From NCBI RefSeq assembly GCF_003148685.1, contig NZ_QGGR01000041.1, positions 1-64,000 on the forward strand: a DNA stretch of 64,000 nucleotides, read 5' to 3'. The notes under the pieces are model-generated. The model did no database searches. It was not told the DNA's origin and saw only the letters and a program-made list of their open reading frames with translations. This document shows positions 7,925-16,707 of the stretch, piece by piece. Position numbers and translations under genes: made by a program. How positions within the stretch are numbered: the stretch's first letter is position 1; each line of letters opens with the position of its first letter. Source of the DNA: Actinoplanes xinjiangensis. Lineage in GTDB: Bacteria > Actinomycetota > Actinomycetes > Mycobacteriales > Micromonosporaceae.

Positions 7925-9130
7925 TCAGGCTCTCAACACGGTCAGCGTCAGGCGGGTGAGGTGCCGGTCCATGCCTGAGCGACGGTCGAAGCGGACCAGC
8001 CGGCTCAGATCGGTGACCAGGTTGAGAGCGGCGTGCACGAGCACCCGGGCTTCGGGGGCGGCCAGTCCGGGCCGCACCCGGCCGAGCAGCCGCACCCACT
8101 CCTCGACGTGCATCCGCTGCATCTTGCGCAGCTCATGCCGGTCGGCGCGGGGCAGATTGTTGTTCTCGGCGAGGTAGACCGAGACCAGGGCACTGCGCTC
8201 GAACGTCAGATCCACATACGACCCGGCCATCCGGTGCAGCGCGTCGGCGTCGTCGGCCGCGCCGGTCAGGGCGGCCGCCGTCGACTCGGCGACCCGCTCG
8301 GACGCCCGGTAGAAAGCGGCAGCCAGGATGTCTGCCTTGCCGGGAAAGTAACGATAGACACTTGACGCGTTGATCCCCGCGGCCCGGCCGATGTCCTCCA
8401 CCCCGACCGCGTGGTAACCGTGCCGGTGGAACAGTCTGATCGACTCGGCCAGCAGGATCTCCCGCCGCGCGGCCGGCCCCGTCGTGGGCTCGGGCGGTGG
8501 GGACTCCGGCAGCGGCGACACCGGCGTGGCCGGCTCGTCGCGCAGCACCGCCCACGCCACCCGGCGCAGCACCGCCTCGGCCCGGCCGCGCGCGATCGCC
8601 GCCCGGTGCGTGCCCAGACTGCCGAACACACTCAGCGCGGCACGGACCAGCGCGTAGGTGTCCCGGCCGGTCAGCTCCGGCCGCATCGCGCGCAGCGGGC
8701 CGGCCAGCCGTGCGGCGAGCGTGCCCAGACCGGTACGGAACTCGTCGCGGTGCTCCGGCTCGAGATAGCGCCACTCCCACTGGTAGAGCCCGGACATCCG
8801 GCGGTGGTCGACGGCGAGCCGGGCCAGCACCGCGAGCAGCCGGTCGAGGCGCTGCTCCGGGTCGCCGTCGGCGGGCAGGTCGGTCGCGGCCAGCACCGCC
8901 TCGACCAGCTGGCGGGTGGCGTGCACGAGCATCGCGTACTTGTTGGGGAAGTGCCGGTAGATGGCCGGGCCGCTGATGCCGACCGCGGTGGCGATCTCGT
9001 CGAGGCTCACGCCGTGGTAACCGCGGTCGCAGAACATCTCGGCCGCGGCCAGGGCCAGCTGCGACCGACGGTTCTTGGGCCGTTTCCGAACCGCTGACGG
9101 GGCCGGTTCGCCGGCCGCGGCGACGCTCAT
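7925..9130 (-). CDS. tandem-domain TetR-family transcriptional regulator
   Basis: A 401-aa protein built from two complete TetR units, about twice the usual 200 aa. The first helix-turn-helix is near residues 30-70 (MFCDRGYHGVSLDEIA and ISGPAIYRHFPNKYAMLV). The second is near 235-275 (LFHRHGYHAVGVEDI and INASSVYRYFPGKADIL). A Pro-rich linker (SPLPESPPPEPTTGP) joins them. Each half has its own helical ligand domain. Being flanked by an acyl-CoA synthetase and beta-oxidation genes, each preceded by the same motif, it probably represses fatty-acid degradation and responds to acyl-CoA. The start at 9130 lies 114 bp from the divergent thiolase gene. Ligand and target are inferred. Confidence 0.88.
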   Translation of the reverse strand: MSVAAAGEPAPSAVRKRPKNRRSQLALAAAEMFCDRGYHGVSLDEIATAVGISGPAIYRHFPNKYAMLVHATRQLVEAVLAATDLPADGDPEQRLDRLLAVLARLAVDHRRMSGLYQWEWRYLEPEHRDEFRTGLGTLAARLAGPLRAMRPELTGRDTYALVRAALSVFGSLGTHRAAIARGRAEAVLRRVAWAVLRDEPATPVSPLPESPPPEPTTGPAARREILLAESIRLFHRHGYHAVGVEDIGRAAGINASSVYRYFPGKADILAAAFYRASERVAESTAAALTGAADDADALHRMAGSYVDLTFERSALVSVYLAENNNLPRADRHELRKMQRMHVEEWVRLLGRVRPGLAAPEARVLVHAALNLVTDLSRLVRFDRRSGMDRHLTRLTLTVLRA

Positions 9131-9183
9131 GGGGCACAGCCTAACGGTGCTCTGTGGTTCGCCCGACCTTTGGCTTCGTATCC

Positions 9184-9189
9184 TTGACA
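9184..9189 (+). promoter_or_regulatory. -35 element of the fadA-fadB promoter
   Basis: A consensus TTGACA lies 55 bp before the thiolase ATG. The -10 region expected 17-18 bp later falls at the left edge of the operator motif (9209-9231), so bound repressor would occlude it. No good -10 hexamer is visible. Confidence 0.4.
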
Positions 9190-9208
9190 CCTAGCGGAAA
9201 CATCGGCA

Positions 9209-9231
9209 AAAGTTAGCCGCAATTCGCATGC
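9209..9231 (+). promoter_or_regulatory. shared fatty-acid regulon operator, fadA copy
   Basis: Reads AAAGTTA-N6-ATTCGCATGC on the plus strand, ending 13 bp before the thiolase start and overlapping the likely -10 region. The copy at 7890-7912 lies before fadD in the opposite orientation. It probably also controls the divergent regulator gene. Confidence 0.65.
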
Positions 9232-9244
9232 AGGGGAGCAGTCG

Positions 9245-10459
9245 ATGACGACCGAGGCCTATCTGTACGACGCCGTGCGCACACCGCGCGGCCGGGGAAA
9301 GAAGAACGGAGCCCTGCACGGGGTCAAACCCATCTCACTGGTGGTGGGGCTGATCCACGAGCTGCGCCGCCGTTTCCCGTCGGTGGACCCGGCCGACATC
9401 GAGGACGTCGTACTCGGCGTGGTGTCCCCGCTCGGCGACCAGGGTTCGGACATCGCCAAGACCGCGGCGCTCGCGGCCGGGCTGCCCTACCAGACGGCCG
9501 GCGTCCAGCTCAACCGCTTCTGCGGCTCGGGCCTGGAGGCGGTCAACATCGCCGCGCAGAAGGTGCGCTCCGGCTGGGAGGACCTGGTCCTCGCCGGTGG
9601 CGTCGAGTCGATGTCGCGGGTGCCGATGGGATCCGACGGCGGCGCCTGGGCGATGGACCCGGAGACCGCACTCGACACCGACTTCATCCCGCAGGGCATC
9701 AGCGCCGACCTGATCGCCACGATGGACGGCCTCAGCCGGGAGGACGTCGACGCGTTCGCCGTCGGCTCCCAGCAGAAGGCGGCACGGGCCTGGCAGAACG
9801 GCTGGTTCGACCGCTCGGTCGTGCCGGTCCGCGACCGCAACGGCCTGCTGATCCTCGACCGCGACGAGCACATCCGCGCCGACAGCACGGTGGAGAGCCT
9901 GGGCCGGCTGCCGGCCTCCTTCGCCACCATCGGTGACCAGGGCGGCTTCGACGCCGTGGCGCTCCAGAAATACCACTGGGTCGAGAAGATCGAGCACGTG
10001 CACAGTGCGGGCAACTCGTCCGGCATCGTGGACGGCGCGGCCCTGGTCCTGATCGGCTCGGAGCGGGCCGGGCAGCGTGCCGGTCTCACCCCGCGCGCCC
10101 GGATCGTGTCGGCCGCCCTCAGCGGCGCCGACCCGACGATCATGCTGACCGGCCCGGCCCCGGCCGCCCGCAAGGCGCTCGACAAGGCCGGCCTCACCGT
10201 CGACGACCTCGACCTGGTCGAGATCAACGAGGCGTTCGCGGCCGTCGTGCTGCACTTCATCGACGACCTCAAACTCGACCCGGAGAAGGTCAACGTCAAC
10301 GGCGGCGCGATCGCCATGGGCCACCCGCTGGGCGCCACCGGCGCCATGATCCTCGGCACCCTCGTCGACGAACTGGAGCGGCGCGGCGGCCGGTACGGCC
10401 TGGCCACGCTCTGCATCGGCGGCGGCATGGGCATCGCCACCATCGTCGAACGGCTCTGA
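9245..10459 (+). CDS. fadA: acetyl-CoA C-acyltransferase (thiolase)
   Basis: Thiolase of 404 aa, the last step of beta-oxidation, cleaving 3-ketoacyl-CoA with CoA. The nucleophilic Cys is in NRFCGSGLEAV near residue 93. The active-site His is in GGAIAMGHPLGATGA, and the second Cys is in LCIGGGMGIA near the C-terminus. NEAFAA is also present. AGGGGAG precedes the ATG. Only 13 bp separate it from fadB, so the two form an operon and very likely an enzyme complex. The promoter carries the shared operator. Confidence 0.95.
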   Translation: MTTEAYLYDAVRTPRGRGKKNGALHGVKPISLVVGLIHELRRRFPSVDPADIEDVVLGVVSPLGDQGSDIAKTAALAAGLPYQTAGVQLNRFCGSGLEAVNIAAQKVRSGWEDLVLAGGVESMSRVPMGSDGGAWAMDPETALDTDFIPQGISADLIATMDGLSREDVDAFAVGSQQKAARAWQNGWFDRSVVPVRDRNGLLILDRDEHIRADSTVESLGRLPASFATIGDQGGFDAVALQKYHWVEKIEHVHSAGNSSGIVDGAALVLIGSERAGQRAGLTPRARIVSAALSGADPTIMLTGPAPAARKALDKAGLTVDDLDLVEINEAFAAVVLHFIDDLKLDPEKVNVNGGAIAMGHPLGATGAMILGTLVDELERRGGRYGLATLCIGGGMGIATIVERL

Positions 10460-10472
10460 GGGGACCACTTCC

Positions 10473-12617
10473 ATGACCGAGACCATCCGCTACGACCGCG
10501 GTGACGACGGCATCGTCGTGCTCACCCTCGACGACCCGGGCCGCGGCGCCAACACCATGAACGACGCGTACGTGTCCAGTATGGAGGCGACCGTCTCCCG
10601 GCTGGAGGCCGAGCGCGACCAGATCACCGGCGTCATCATCACGTCGGCGAAGACCTCCTGGTTCGCCGGCGGCGACCTGGACCAGCTCGGCTCCGTCCCG
10701 GCCGACCGCGGGCAGGACGTGTTCGACCTGTCCACCAAGGTCAAGGGCCAGCTGCGCCGGCTCGAGACGCTCGGCAGACCGGTGGTCGCGGCGATCAACG
10801 GGTCGGCCCTCGGCGGCGGCCTCGAACTCGCACTCGCCACCCACCGGCGGATCGCGCTGAACAATCCGAAGACCGAGATCGGCCTGCCCGAGGTCACCCT
10901 CGGCCTGCTGCCGGCCGGGGGCGGCGTGGTCCGTACCGTCCGGCTGCTCGGCCTGGCCACCGCCCTGATGGAGGTGCTGCTCAAGGGCACCCGCCACCGC
11001 CTCGCCAAGGCCCGGCAGCTCGGCCTGGTCGACGAGATCGTGGACACCCCGGAGCAGCTGATCACCGCGGCCCGCGAGTGGATCGCGGCCAACCCGGACG
11101 CCGCCCAGCCCTGGGACACCAAGGGCTACCGGATCCCCGGTGGCACCCCGTCCACGCCGGCGCTCGCCGCGATGCTCCCGGCCTTCCCGGCCAACCTGCG
11201 CAAGCAGCTCAAGGGGGCGAACTATCCGGCGCCGCGCAACATCCTGTCGGCCGCCGTCGAGGGCGCCCAGGTCGACGTCGACACCGCGTTCATCATCGAG
11301 ACCCGGTACTTCGTCGAACTGGTCACCGGGCCGGTCGCCAAGAACATGATCAAGGCGTTCTTCTTCGATCTGAACGAGGTGAGCCGGCGCGACATCGGCG
11401 AGGTCCCGCCGATCACCAAGGTGGCCGTCCTCGGCGCCGGCATGATGGGCGCCGCGATCGCGTACGTGTCGGCCCGCTCCGGCCTGCCGGTGGTGCTGCG
11501 CGACGTCTCCCTGGAGGGTGCGCAGCGCGGCAAGGGCTACTCGGAGAAGCTGGTCGCCAAGGACGTCGCCCGCGGCCGGATCACCGAGGAGAAGGGCCGG
11601 GCGCTCCTGGATCTGATCACCGCGACCGACCGGATCGCCGACCTGGCCGGCGCCGACCTGGTCATCGAGGCCGTCTTCGAGGACCCGGCGCTCAAGCACC
11701 AGGTGTTCGCCGAGATCGAGGGTGTCGTCGCGCCGGACGCGCTGCTCTGCTCCAACACCTCCACCCTGCCGATCACCCTGCTCGCCCAGGGGGTCAGCCG
11801 CGAGGCCGACTTCATCGGGCTGCACTTCTTCTCCCCGGTCGACAAGATGCCGCTGGTCGAGGTGATCAAGGGCGAGAAGACCGGAGACCTGGCGGTACGC
11901 CGTGCGCTCGACGTGGTCCGGCGCCTGCGCAAGACGCCGATCGTGGTGAACGACAGCCGCGGCTTCTTCACCAGCCGGGTCATCGGCACCTTCACCACCG
12001 AGGGCATCGCGATGCTCGCCGAGGGTGTGCCGCCGGCCAGCATCGAGCAGGCGAGCAGCCAGGCCGGCTACCCGGCCCCGGTGCTGCAGCTGATGGACGA
12101 GCTGACCCTCACCCTGCCGCGCCGGATCCGCAACGAGTACCGTGCCGCCGCCACGGCGGCCGGCCGGGAGTTCGCGATCCACCCGGCCGACGAGGTCATC
12201 GACCGGATGATCGACGAGTTCGGGCGGCCCGGCCGCTCGGGTGGAGCCGGCTTCTACGAGTACACCGACGGCCGGCGCACCGGACTGTGGCCGGGCCTGT
12301 CGGCCTTCGCGAAACCGGACGTCGCGATCCCGTTCGAGGACCTCAAGGAGCGGCTGCTCTTCATCGAGGCGATCGAGACGGTGAAGTGCCTCGACGAGGG
12401 GGTGCTGCTGTCGGTCGCCGAGGCCAACATCGGCTCGATCCTCGGCATCGGCTACCCCGGCTGGACCGGTGGCGTCCTGCAGTACATCAACCAGTACGAC
12501 GGCGGTCTGCCCGGTTTCACGGCCCGCGCCCGGGAACTGGCCGACCGCTACGGTGCCCGGTTCACCCCGCCGCCGCTGCTGGTGGCCAAGGCGGAAGCCG
12601 GCGAGATCTTCGCCTGA
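10473..12617 (+). CDS. fadB: multifunctional enoyl-CoA hydratase / 3-hydroxyacyl-CoA dehydrogenase
   Basis: A 714-aa FadB-type enzyme that hydrates enoyl-CoA and oxidises 3-hydroxyacyl-CoA. The crotonase domain covers about residues 1-200, with the oxyanion-hole segments SWFAGGDLDQL and SALGGGLELALA and the catalytic Glu in GLPEVTLGLLPAGGG. The Rossmann domain begins near residue 315 with AVLGAGMMGAAIAYVSA. The dehydrogenase catalytic His is in IGLHFFSPVDKMPLVEV. The C-terminal helical domains follow. GAGGGGA precedes the ATG. It shares the thiolase operon. No acyl-CoA dehydrogenase gene is present in this window. Confidence 0.95.
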   Translation: MTETIRYDRGDDGIVVLTLDDPGRGANTMNDAYVSSMEATVSRLEAERDQITGVIITSAKTSWFAGGDLDQLGSVPADRGQDVFDLSTKVKGQLRRLETLGRPVVAAINGSALGGGLELALATHRRIALNNPKTEIGLPEVTLGLLPAGGGVVRTVRLLGLATALMEVLLKGTRHRLAKARQLGLVDEIVDTPEQLITAAREWIAANPDAAQPWDTKGYRIPGGTPSTPALAAMLPAFPANLRKQLKGANYPAPRNILSAAVEGAQVDVDTAFIIETRYFVELVTGPVAKNMIKAFFFDLNEVSRRDIGEVPPITKVAVLGAGMMGAAIAYVSARSGLPVVLRDVSLEGAQRGKGYSEKLVAKDVARGRITEEKGRALLDLITATDRIADLAGADLVIEAVFEDPALKHQVFAEIEGVVAPDALLCSNTSTLPITLLAQGVSREADFIGLHFFSPVDKMPLVEVIKGEKTGDLAVRRALDVVRRLRKTPIVVNDSRGFFTSRVIGTFTTEGIAMLAEGVPPASIEQASSQAGYPAPVLQLMDELTLTLPRRIRNEYRAAATAAGREFAIHPADEVIDRMIDEFGRPGRSGGAGFYEYTDGRRTGLWPGLSAFAKPDVAIPFEDLKERLLFIEAIETVKCLDEGVLLSVAEANIGSILGIGYPGWTGGVLQYINQYDGGLPGFTARARELADRYGARFTPPPLLVAKAEAGEIFA

Positions 12618-12633
12618 CGCGGTGACATCGTGA

Positions 12634-12673
12634 TCCGTGTCTCGTGGCCGCGCTGTGAGCTGCGAGACACGGA
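12634..12673. terminator. hairpin after fadB
   Basis: An 11-bp perfect inverted repeat (12634-12644 with 12663-12673) with an 18-nt loop begins 16 bp after the fadB stop. There is no T-tract. Confidence 0.55.
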
Positions 12674-12769
12674 CCTGCATGGATTCCTTCATCCGGCAGA
12701 TTCCGGTCGGACAACAGGCCGATGCATGATCGATGATCTCCGGGCTACCGTCCATCCCGGAGGTTGATC

Positions 12770-13456
12770 ATGAACATCGACGCGGAGTTACCCGGCGTCC
12801 CGGTCGAGGAACCCTGGGCCCCCGCGGTACGGGCCCTGCTGCGCCATCTCGAGGACTCCGGATTCGACGGCGCCCCACCGGTCGACGGCGACCCGGCCGC
12901 TGCCGCCCTGCCCTGGCCCGAGTGGGCCCGGGAGGACGACACTCTCTGGCAGGTCGCCCAATGGCTGCGCGAGTACCACGAAGCGGTCGCCGACTTCGTG
13001 CCCCCGGCCGGGGCGGTCTGGCGCAAGGGCGGGATCTGGGAACCGGGCCTCATCATCGGGCACAACGACGCGGCGCCGTACAACGCGACCCGCGCCGGCC
13101 GCCGCCTGACCGGGTTCGTCGGCTGGGACTTCGCCGGCCCGGTCAGCCGCGAAGCCGACCTGGCGTTCACCGCCTTCGCCTGGGTGCCGCTCACCGCCCG
13201 CAGCGACGCCGACGCCGACGGCTGGACCGACTTCACCGACCGTCCCCGCCGCCTGCGGATGCTGCTCGACGCGTACGGCTGGCGCGGCAGCGCCGCCGAC
13301 ATGATCCGCGAGGTACGCGACCGGATCAGCGCCGCCATCCACGACATCCGCCGTCTCGCCACCGACGGCGACCACGACTGCCGCGAGCTCATCCACTCCG
13401 GCCTCGACCTGCGCCTGGCCACCGCCGTGAAGGAACTCGCCACCTTCCCCGGCTGA
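12770..13456 (+). CDS. aminoglycoside phosphotransferase-like protein, shortened
   Basis: A 228-aa member of the APH/choline-kinase fold. The catalytic loop is GLIIGHNDAAPYNA near residue 100, corresponding to the usual HGDLHPGN. The metal-binding Asp is in GWDFAGPVSREADLAF. The ATG at 12770 has GGAGG 6 bp upstream. Related actinomycete proteins usually carry about 20 more residues between the RHLEDSGF and PWPEWAREDD segments, where part of the ATP-binding lobe lies; here only GDPAAAAL remains. It may therefore be a degraded or non-ATP-binding relative. The substrate is unknown. Confidence 0.65.
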   Translation: MNIDAELPGVPVEEPWAPAVRALLRHLEDSGFDGAPPVDGDPAAAALPWPEWAREDDTLWQVAQWLREYHEAVADFVPPAGAVWRKGGIWEPGLIIGHNDAAPYNATRAGRRLTGFVGWDFAGPVSREADLAFTAFAWVPLTARSDADADGWTDFTDRPRRLRMLLDAYGWRGSAADMIREVRDRISAAIHDIRRLATDGDHDCRELIHSGLDLRLATAVKELATFPG

Positions 13457-13476
13457 CAGCGCGGTCGCCGGCGGCG

Positions 13477-15213
13477 TCACGCGTACCGCTGGAGGGTCTC
13501 GGTCCGCGCCGTCAGGCGGCGGTAGTAGGGGCTGGAGAGCTGGAGCTCGCCGTGGGTGCCCGCGGCCGCGATGACGCCGCCGTCGACGACCAGGATGCGG
13601 GCGGCCGAGCGGACGGTGGAGAAACGGTGCGCGATGACCATCAGGGCGCACTCCTCGGCGACCTCGTTCAGGGTGGCGGTGAGGGCGTGTTCGCTGTCCG
13701 GGTCGAGGTGGGCGGTCGGCTCGTCGAGCAGGATCAGGGCGGGGCGGGCGAGCAGGCACCGGGCGATCGCGACACGCTGGCGCTGGCCCCCGGAGAGACG
13801 CCGGCCGTGGTCGCCGACCGGGGTGTCCAGACCGGCCGGGAGGTCGGCGGCGACCCGCGCGAGGCCGGTCATGGCCAGCACGCGGCGCAGGTCCCGGTCG
13901 GTGACCGGCCCGGCACCGTAGAGCAGGTTGTCGCGCAGCGTGCCGGCGAGCAGGGGGCTGTCCTGTTCGACGAGACCGACGGCGGCGCGATGCCGGGCGT
14001 ACGAGGTGAACCGCGCATCCCGCCCGTGCAGCAGCACCGACCCGCGATCCGGTTCGTAGAAGCGTTCCGCCAAGGCGAAGATCGTCGACTTGCCGGCGCC
14101 GGACGGGCCGACCAGGGCGACCTGCCCCCGGGCCGGCACCGTGAATCCGACGCCGCGCAACACCGGTGAGGCGGACCGGTAGCCGAACCAGACGTCCCGG
14201 AACTCCAGCACCGGCCGGGCCCGCCGGGTGCCGCCGCCGACCACGGCGACCGCGACCGGCCGGTCCCGTTCGACCGGCAGCGCGAGCACCTCGTTGATCC
14301 GGTGCAGCGCCCCCGACCCCTGCTGGACCGCGCTGACCGCCTGGAAGATCTCGTAGACGGGCGCGGCCAGATACGTCATGGCCAGCGTGAACGCGACCAG
14401 GTCACCGAGGGTCATCGCGCCGGACGACACCCGGGTGGCGCCGGAGAGCAGCACCGCCAGGAACGCGCCGCTGACCGCCAGGTCGTTGGCCGGGCCGCTG
14501 AGCGCGACCATGCCGGCCATCCGCAGGTTCGCCTGCTGGGCACGGGCGGCCGAGGTGTCCAGCCGTTCCGCTTCCAGGGGTTCGGCCCGGCAGGCCCGGA
14601 CCAGCCGGATGCCGCCGAGCGCCCGTTCCAGGTCGGCGAGCAGTGCGCCCTCGGCGTTCTGGGCGGTATGCGACGCGATCCGTACCCGGCGCACCACGGC
14701 CAGCAGCGCCCCGAACGAACTGCCGAACAGCACGACCACCACGGCCAGCAGCCACGGGTCCAGCCAGGCGAGCAGCGCCACGGCGGCGGCCAGCCCGATC
14801 AGCCCGGCCAGGCCGGTGCCGAGGCTCTGCGCGATGAGCGTCTTCACCACGGCGGTGTCCCCGCAGGCCCGGGCGATCAGGTCACCGATCCGGCCGGCGT
14901 CGAAGGCGGCGATCCGGACTCGCAGCAGATGGCCGGTCAGGGTGCGGCGCAGGTCACGGGTCATCGCCTCACCGGTGTGCGCCTGCACGTACCGGCCCAG
15001 GGCCAGAGCCGACGCCTGCGCGGCGAAGAGAGCGGCCAGCGCGGCGAGCACCGGCCACCGCAGATGACCGGCGGCGGCTCCGTCGACGGCCGCCCGCGCC
15101 AGCAGAGGCTGGGTCAGCGCCAGCAGGGTGCCGAGCAGACTGAGGGCGGCGGCGCCGGCGATCGGGCCGCGGTAGCCGTGGGCCAGCCGGACCAGGTCCC
15201 GCCATCCGGCCAT
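13477..15213 (-). CDS. ABC transporter, fused permease and ATP-binding protein
   Basis: A 578-aa half-transporter exporter. The N-terminal 300 residues form a six-helix type-1 exporter domain (from AGWRDLVRLAHGYRGP to FQAVSAVQQGSGAL). The nucleotide-binding domain carries Walker A VGPSGAGKST, the signature LSGGQRQRVAIARC, Walker B LILLDEPT and the switch His in VIAHRFSTV. Chosen start ATG 15213, after GAGAGGGGA. It works as a homodimer unless a partner lies elsewhere, as no second half-transporter is adjacent. It probably exports a lipid, drug or peptide. Confidence 0.9.
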   Translation of the reverse strand: MAGWRDLVRLAHGYRGPIAGAAALSLLGTLLALTQPLLARAAVDGAAAGHLRWPVLAALAALFAAQASALALGRYVQAHTGEAMTRDLRRTLTGHLLRVRIAAFDAGRIGDLIARACGDTAVVKTLIAQSLGTGLAGLIGLAAAVALLAWLDPWLLAVVVVLFGSSFGALLAVVRRVRIASHTAQNAEGALLADLERALGGIRLVRACRAEPLEAERLDTSAARAQQANLRMAGMVALSGPANDLAVSGAFLAVLLSGATRVSSGAMTLGDLVAFTLAMTYLAAPVYEIFQAVSAVQQGSGALHRINEVLALPVERDRPVAVAVVGGGTRRARPVLEFRDVWFGYRSASPVLRGVGFTVPARGQVALVGPSGAGKSTIFALAERFYEPDRGSVLLHGRDARFTSYARHRAAVGLVEQDSPLLAGTLRDNLLYGAGPVTDRDLRRVLAMTGLARVAADLPAGLDTPVGDHGRRLSGGQRQRVAIARCLLARPALILLDEPTAHLDPDSEHALTATLNEVAEECALMVIAHRFSTVRSAARILVVDGGVIAAAGTHGELQLSSPYYRRLTARTETLQRYA

Positions 15214-15332
15214 GCCGTCCCCTCTCACCAGGAGATCTGACGGTAGGCAGGCGTCTCGGACGGCGACAACGACCGCTCGGGGACGCCAGCGCGGCAAGGG
15301 GGCGGGCGGTCGTCCTTTCGTAGGATCCGGTC

Positions 15333-16676
15333 ATGCGCCTGCTCGCCTCGCTGTACGAAGACGCCGACCTGCCGGACGCGGTGGTCACCCCGTCGGGCTC
15401 GCTGTCCCGGCACGCCTTACTGGAGGAGGCCTCCCGGGTCGCCGACCGGATCGAGGGTGCGCCGATCATCGCGGTGGAGGCGACGCCCGATCTGCCGACC
15501 GTCGTCGCGGTGACCGGGGCGCTGCTGGCCGGGGTGCCGATCGTGCCGATCCCGCCCGATGCCGGGGACCTGGAGCGGGAGCACATCCTGCGGGACTCCG
15601 GTGCCGCCGGGCTGCTCTCCGGAGGGCACCTCGCCGAACTGCCGGTCGCACGGAAACCGCTGAACGCCGCTCTCGTCCTCTACACCAGCGGGACCACCGG
15701 CGCCCCCAAGGGCGTCGTCATCTCGCCCGGGGCCATCGCCGCCGACCTGGACGCCCTGGCCGCGGCCTGGCAGTGGACCGCCGGGGACACCCTCGTCCAC
15801 GGGCTCCCCCTCTACCACGTGCACGGGCTGGTCCTCGGCGTGCTCGGCCCGCTGCGACTCGGCTGCCGGCTGATCCACACCGGCCGGCCCACCCCGCAGG
15901 CGTACGCCACGAACCCGGGCAGCATGTACTTCGGCGTACCCACCGTGTGGTCGCGGATCGCCGGCGACCCGGCCGCCGCCCGCGCCCTCGCCCCGGCCCG
16001 CCTGCTGGTCTCCGGCAGCGCCCCGCTCCCGGTCCCGGTCTTCGACGATCTGGCCGCCCTGACCGGACGAGCCCCGGTGGAGCGCTACGGCATGACCGAG
16101 ACCCTGATCACGGTCAGTGCCCGCGCGGACGGCGAGCGCCGGGCCGGCCACGTCGGCCGGCCCCTGCCCGGCGTCACCACCCGTCTGGTCGACGAGTCGG
16201 GCGCGCCGCTGCCGTCCGACGGTGAGACCATCGGCCACCTTCAGGTACGGGGCCCGACCCTGCTCGACGGCTACCTGTCGCCCGGCGGGGTCCGCCCACC
16301 CGAGCTGACCGGCGGCTGGTTCCCGACCGGCGACGTCGCGACCGTCGGCCCGGACGGATGGCACCGGATCGTCGGCCGCGCGTCCACCGACCTGATCAAG
16401 ACGGGCGGCTACCGGGTCGGCGCCGGTGAGGTGGAGGACACCCTGCTGCTGCACCCGGCCGTCCGGGAGGCGGCCGTGGTCGGCATGCCGCATCCGGACC
16501 TGGGCGAGCAGATCACCGCGTTCGTGGTCGCCGGCCCGGTCGCGCCGGCCGATCTGATCGACTTCGTGGCCGGGCGGCTGGCCGTGCACAAACGCCCCCG
16601 GGCCGTGCACCTGGTCGACAGCCTGCCCCGCAACGCGATGGGAAAGGTGCAGAAGAGTTTGCTCCTCGCGGATTGA
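15333..16676 (+). CDS. acyl-CoA synthetase, MatB-like
   Basis: A 447-aa AMP-forming ligase. The P-loop is LYTSGTTGAPKGVV near residue 115. The segment LPLYHVHGLVLGVLGPL is typical of the malonyl-CoA synthetase (MatB) branch. Later motifs are VERYGMTET, GWFPTGDVA and the lid sequence DLIKTGGYRVGAGEVED, with a catalytic Lys in RNAMGKVQKS. It is shorter than the FadD enzyme at 5988. Likely substrates are malonate or another short acid; Arg residues that would contact the second carboxylate cannot be judged by eye. It diverges from the ABC exporter. Confidence 0.85.
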   Translation: MRLLASLYEDADLPDAVVTPSGSLSRHALLEEASRVADRIEGAPIIAVEATPDLPTVVAVTGALLAGVPIVPIPPDAGDLEREHILRDSGAAGLLSGGHLAELPVARKPLNAALVLYTSGTTGAPKGVVISPGAIAADLDALAAAWQWTAGDTLVHGLPLYHVHGLVLGVLGPLRLGCRLIHTGRPTPQAYATNPGSMYFGVPTVWSRIAGDPAAARALAPARLLVSGSAPLPVPVFDDLAALTGRAPVERYGMTETLITVSARADGERRAGHVGRPLPGVTTRLVDESGAPLPSDGETIGHLQVRGPTLLDGYLSPGGVRPPELTGGWFPTGDVATVGPDGWHRIVGRASTDLIKTGGYRVGAGEVEDTLLLHPAVREAAVVGMPHPDLGEQITAFVVAGPVAPADLIDFVAGRLAVHKRPRAVHLVDSLPRNAMGKVQKSLLLAD

Positions 16677-16707
16677 CTCAACCCGGTACCCCCGGCTGCC
16701 GATCTCA

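Noticed and set aside
10296..12755. Long open frame opposite fadB (and similar ones opposite the trypsin, ald, recN and pyrG genes)
   Set aside because: Arg/Gly/Val-rich translations without domains are typical shadows of GC-rich genes.
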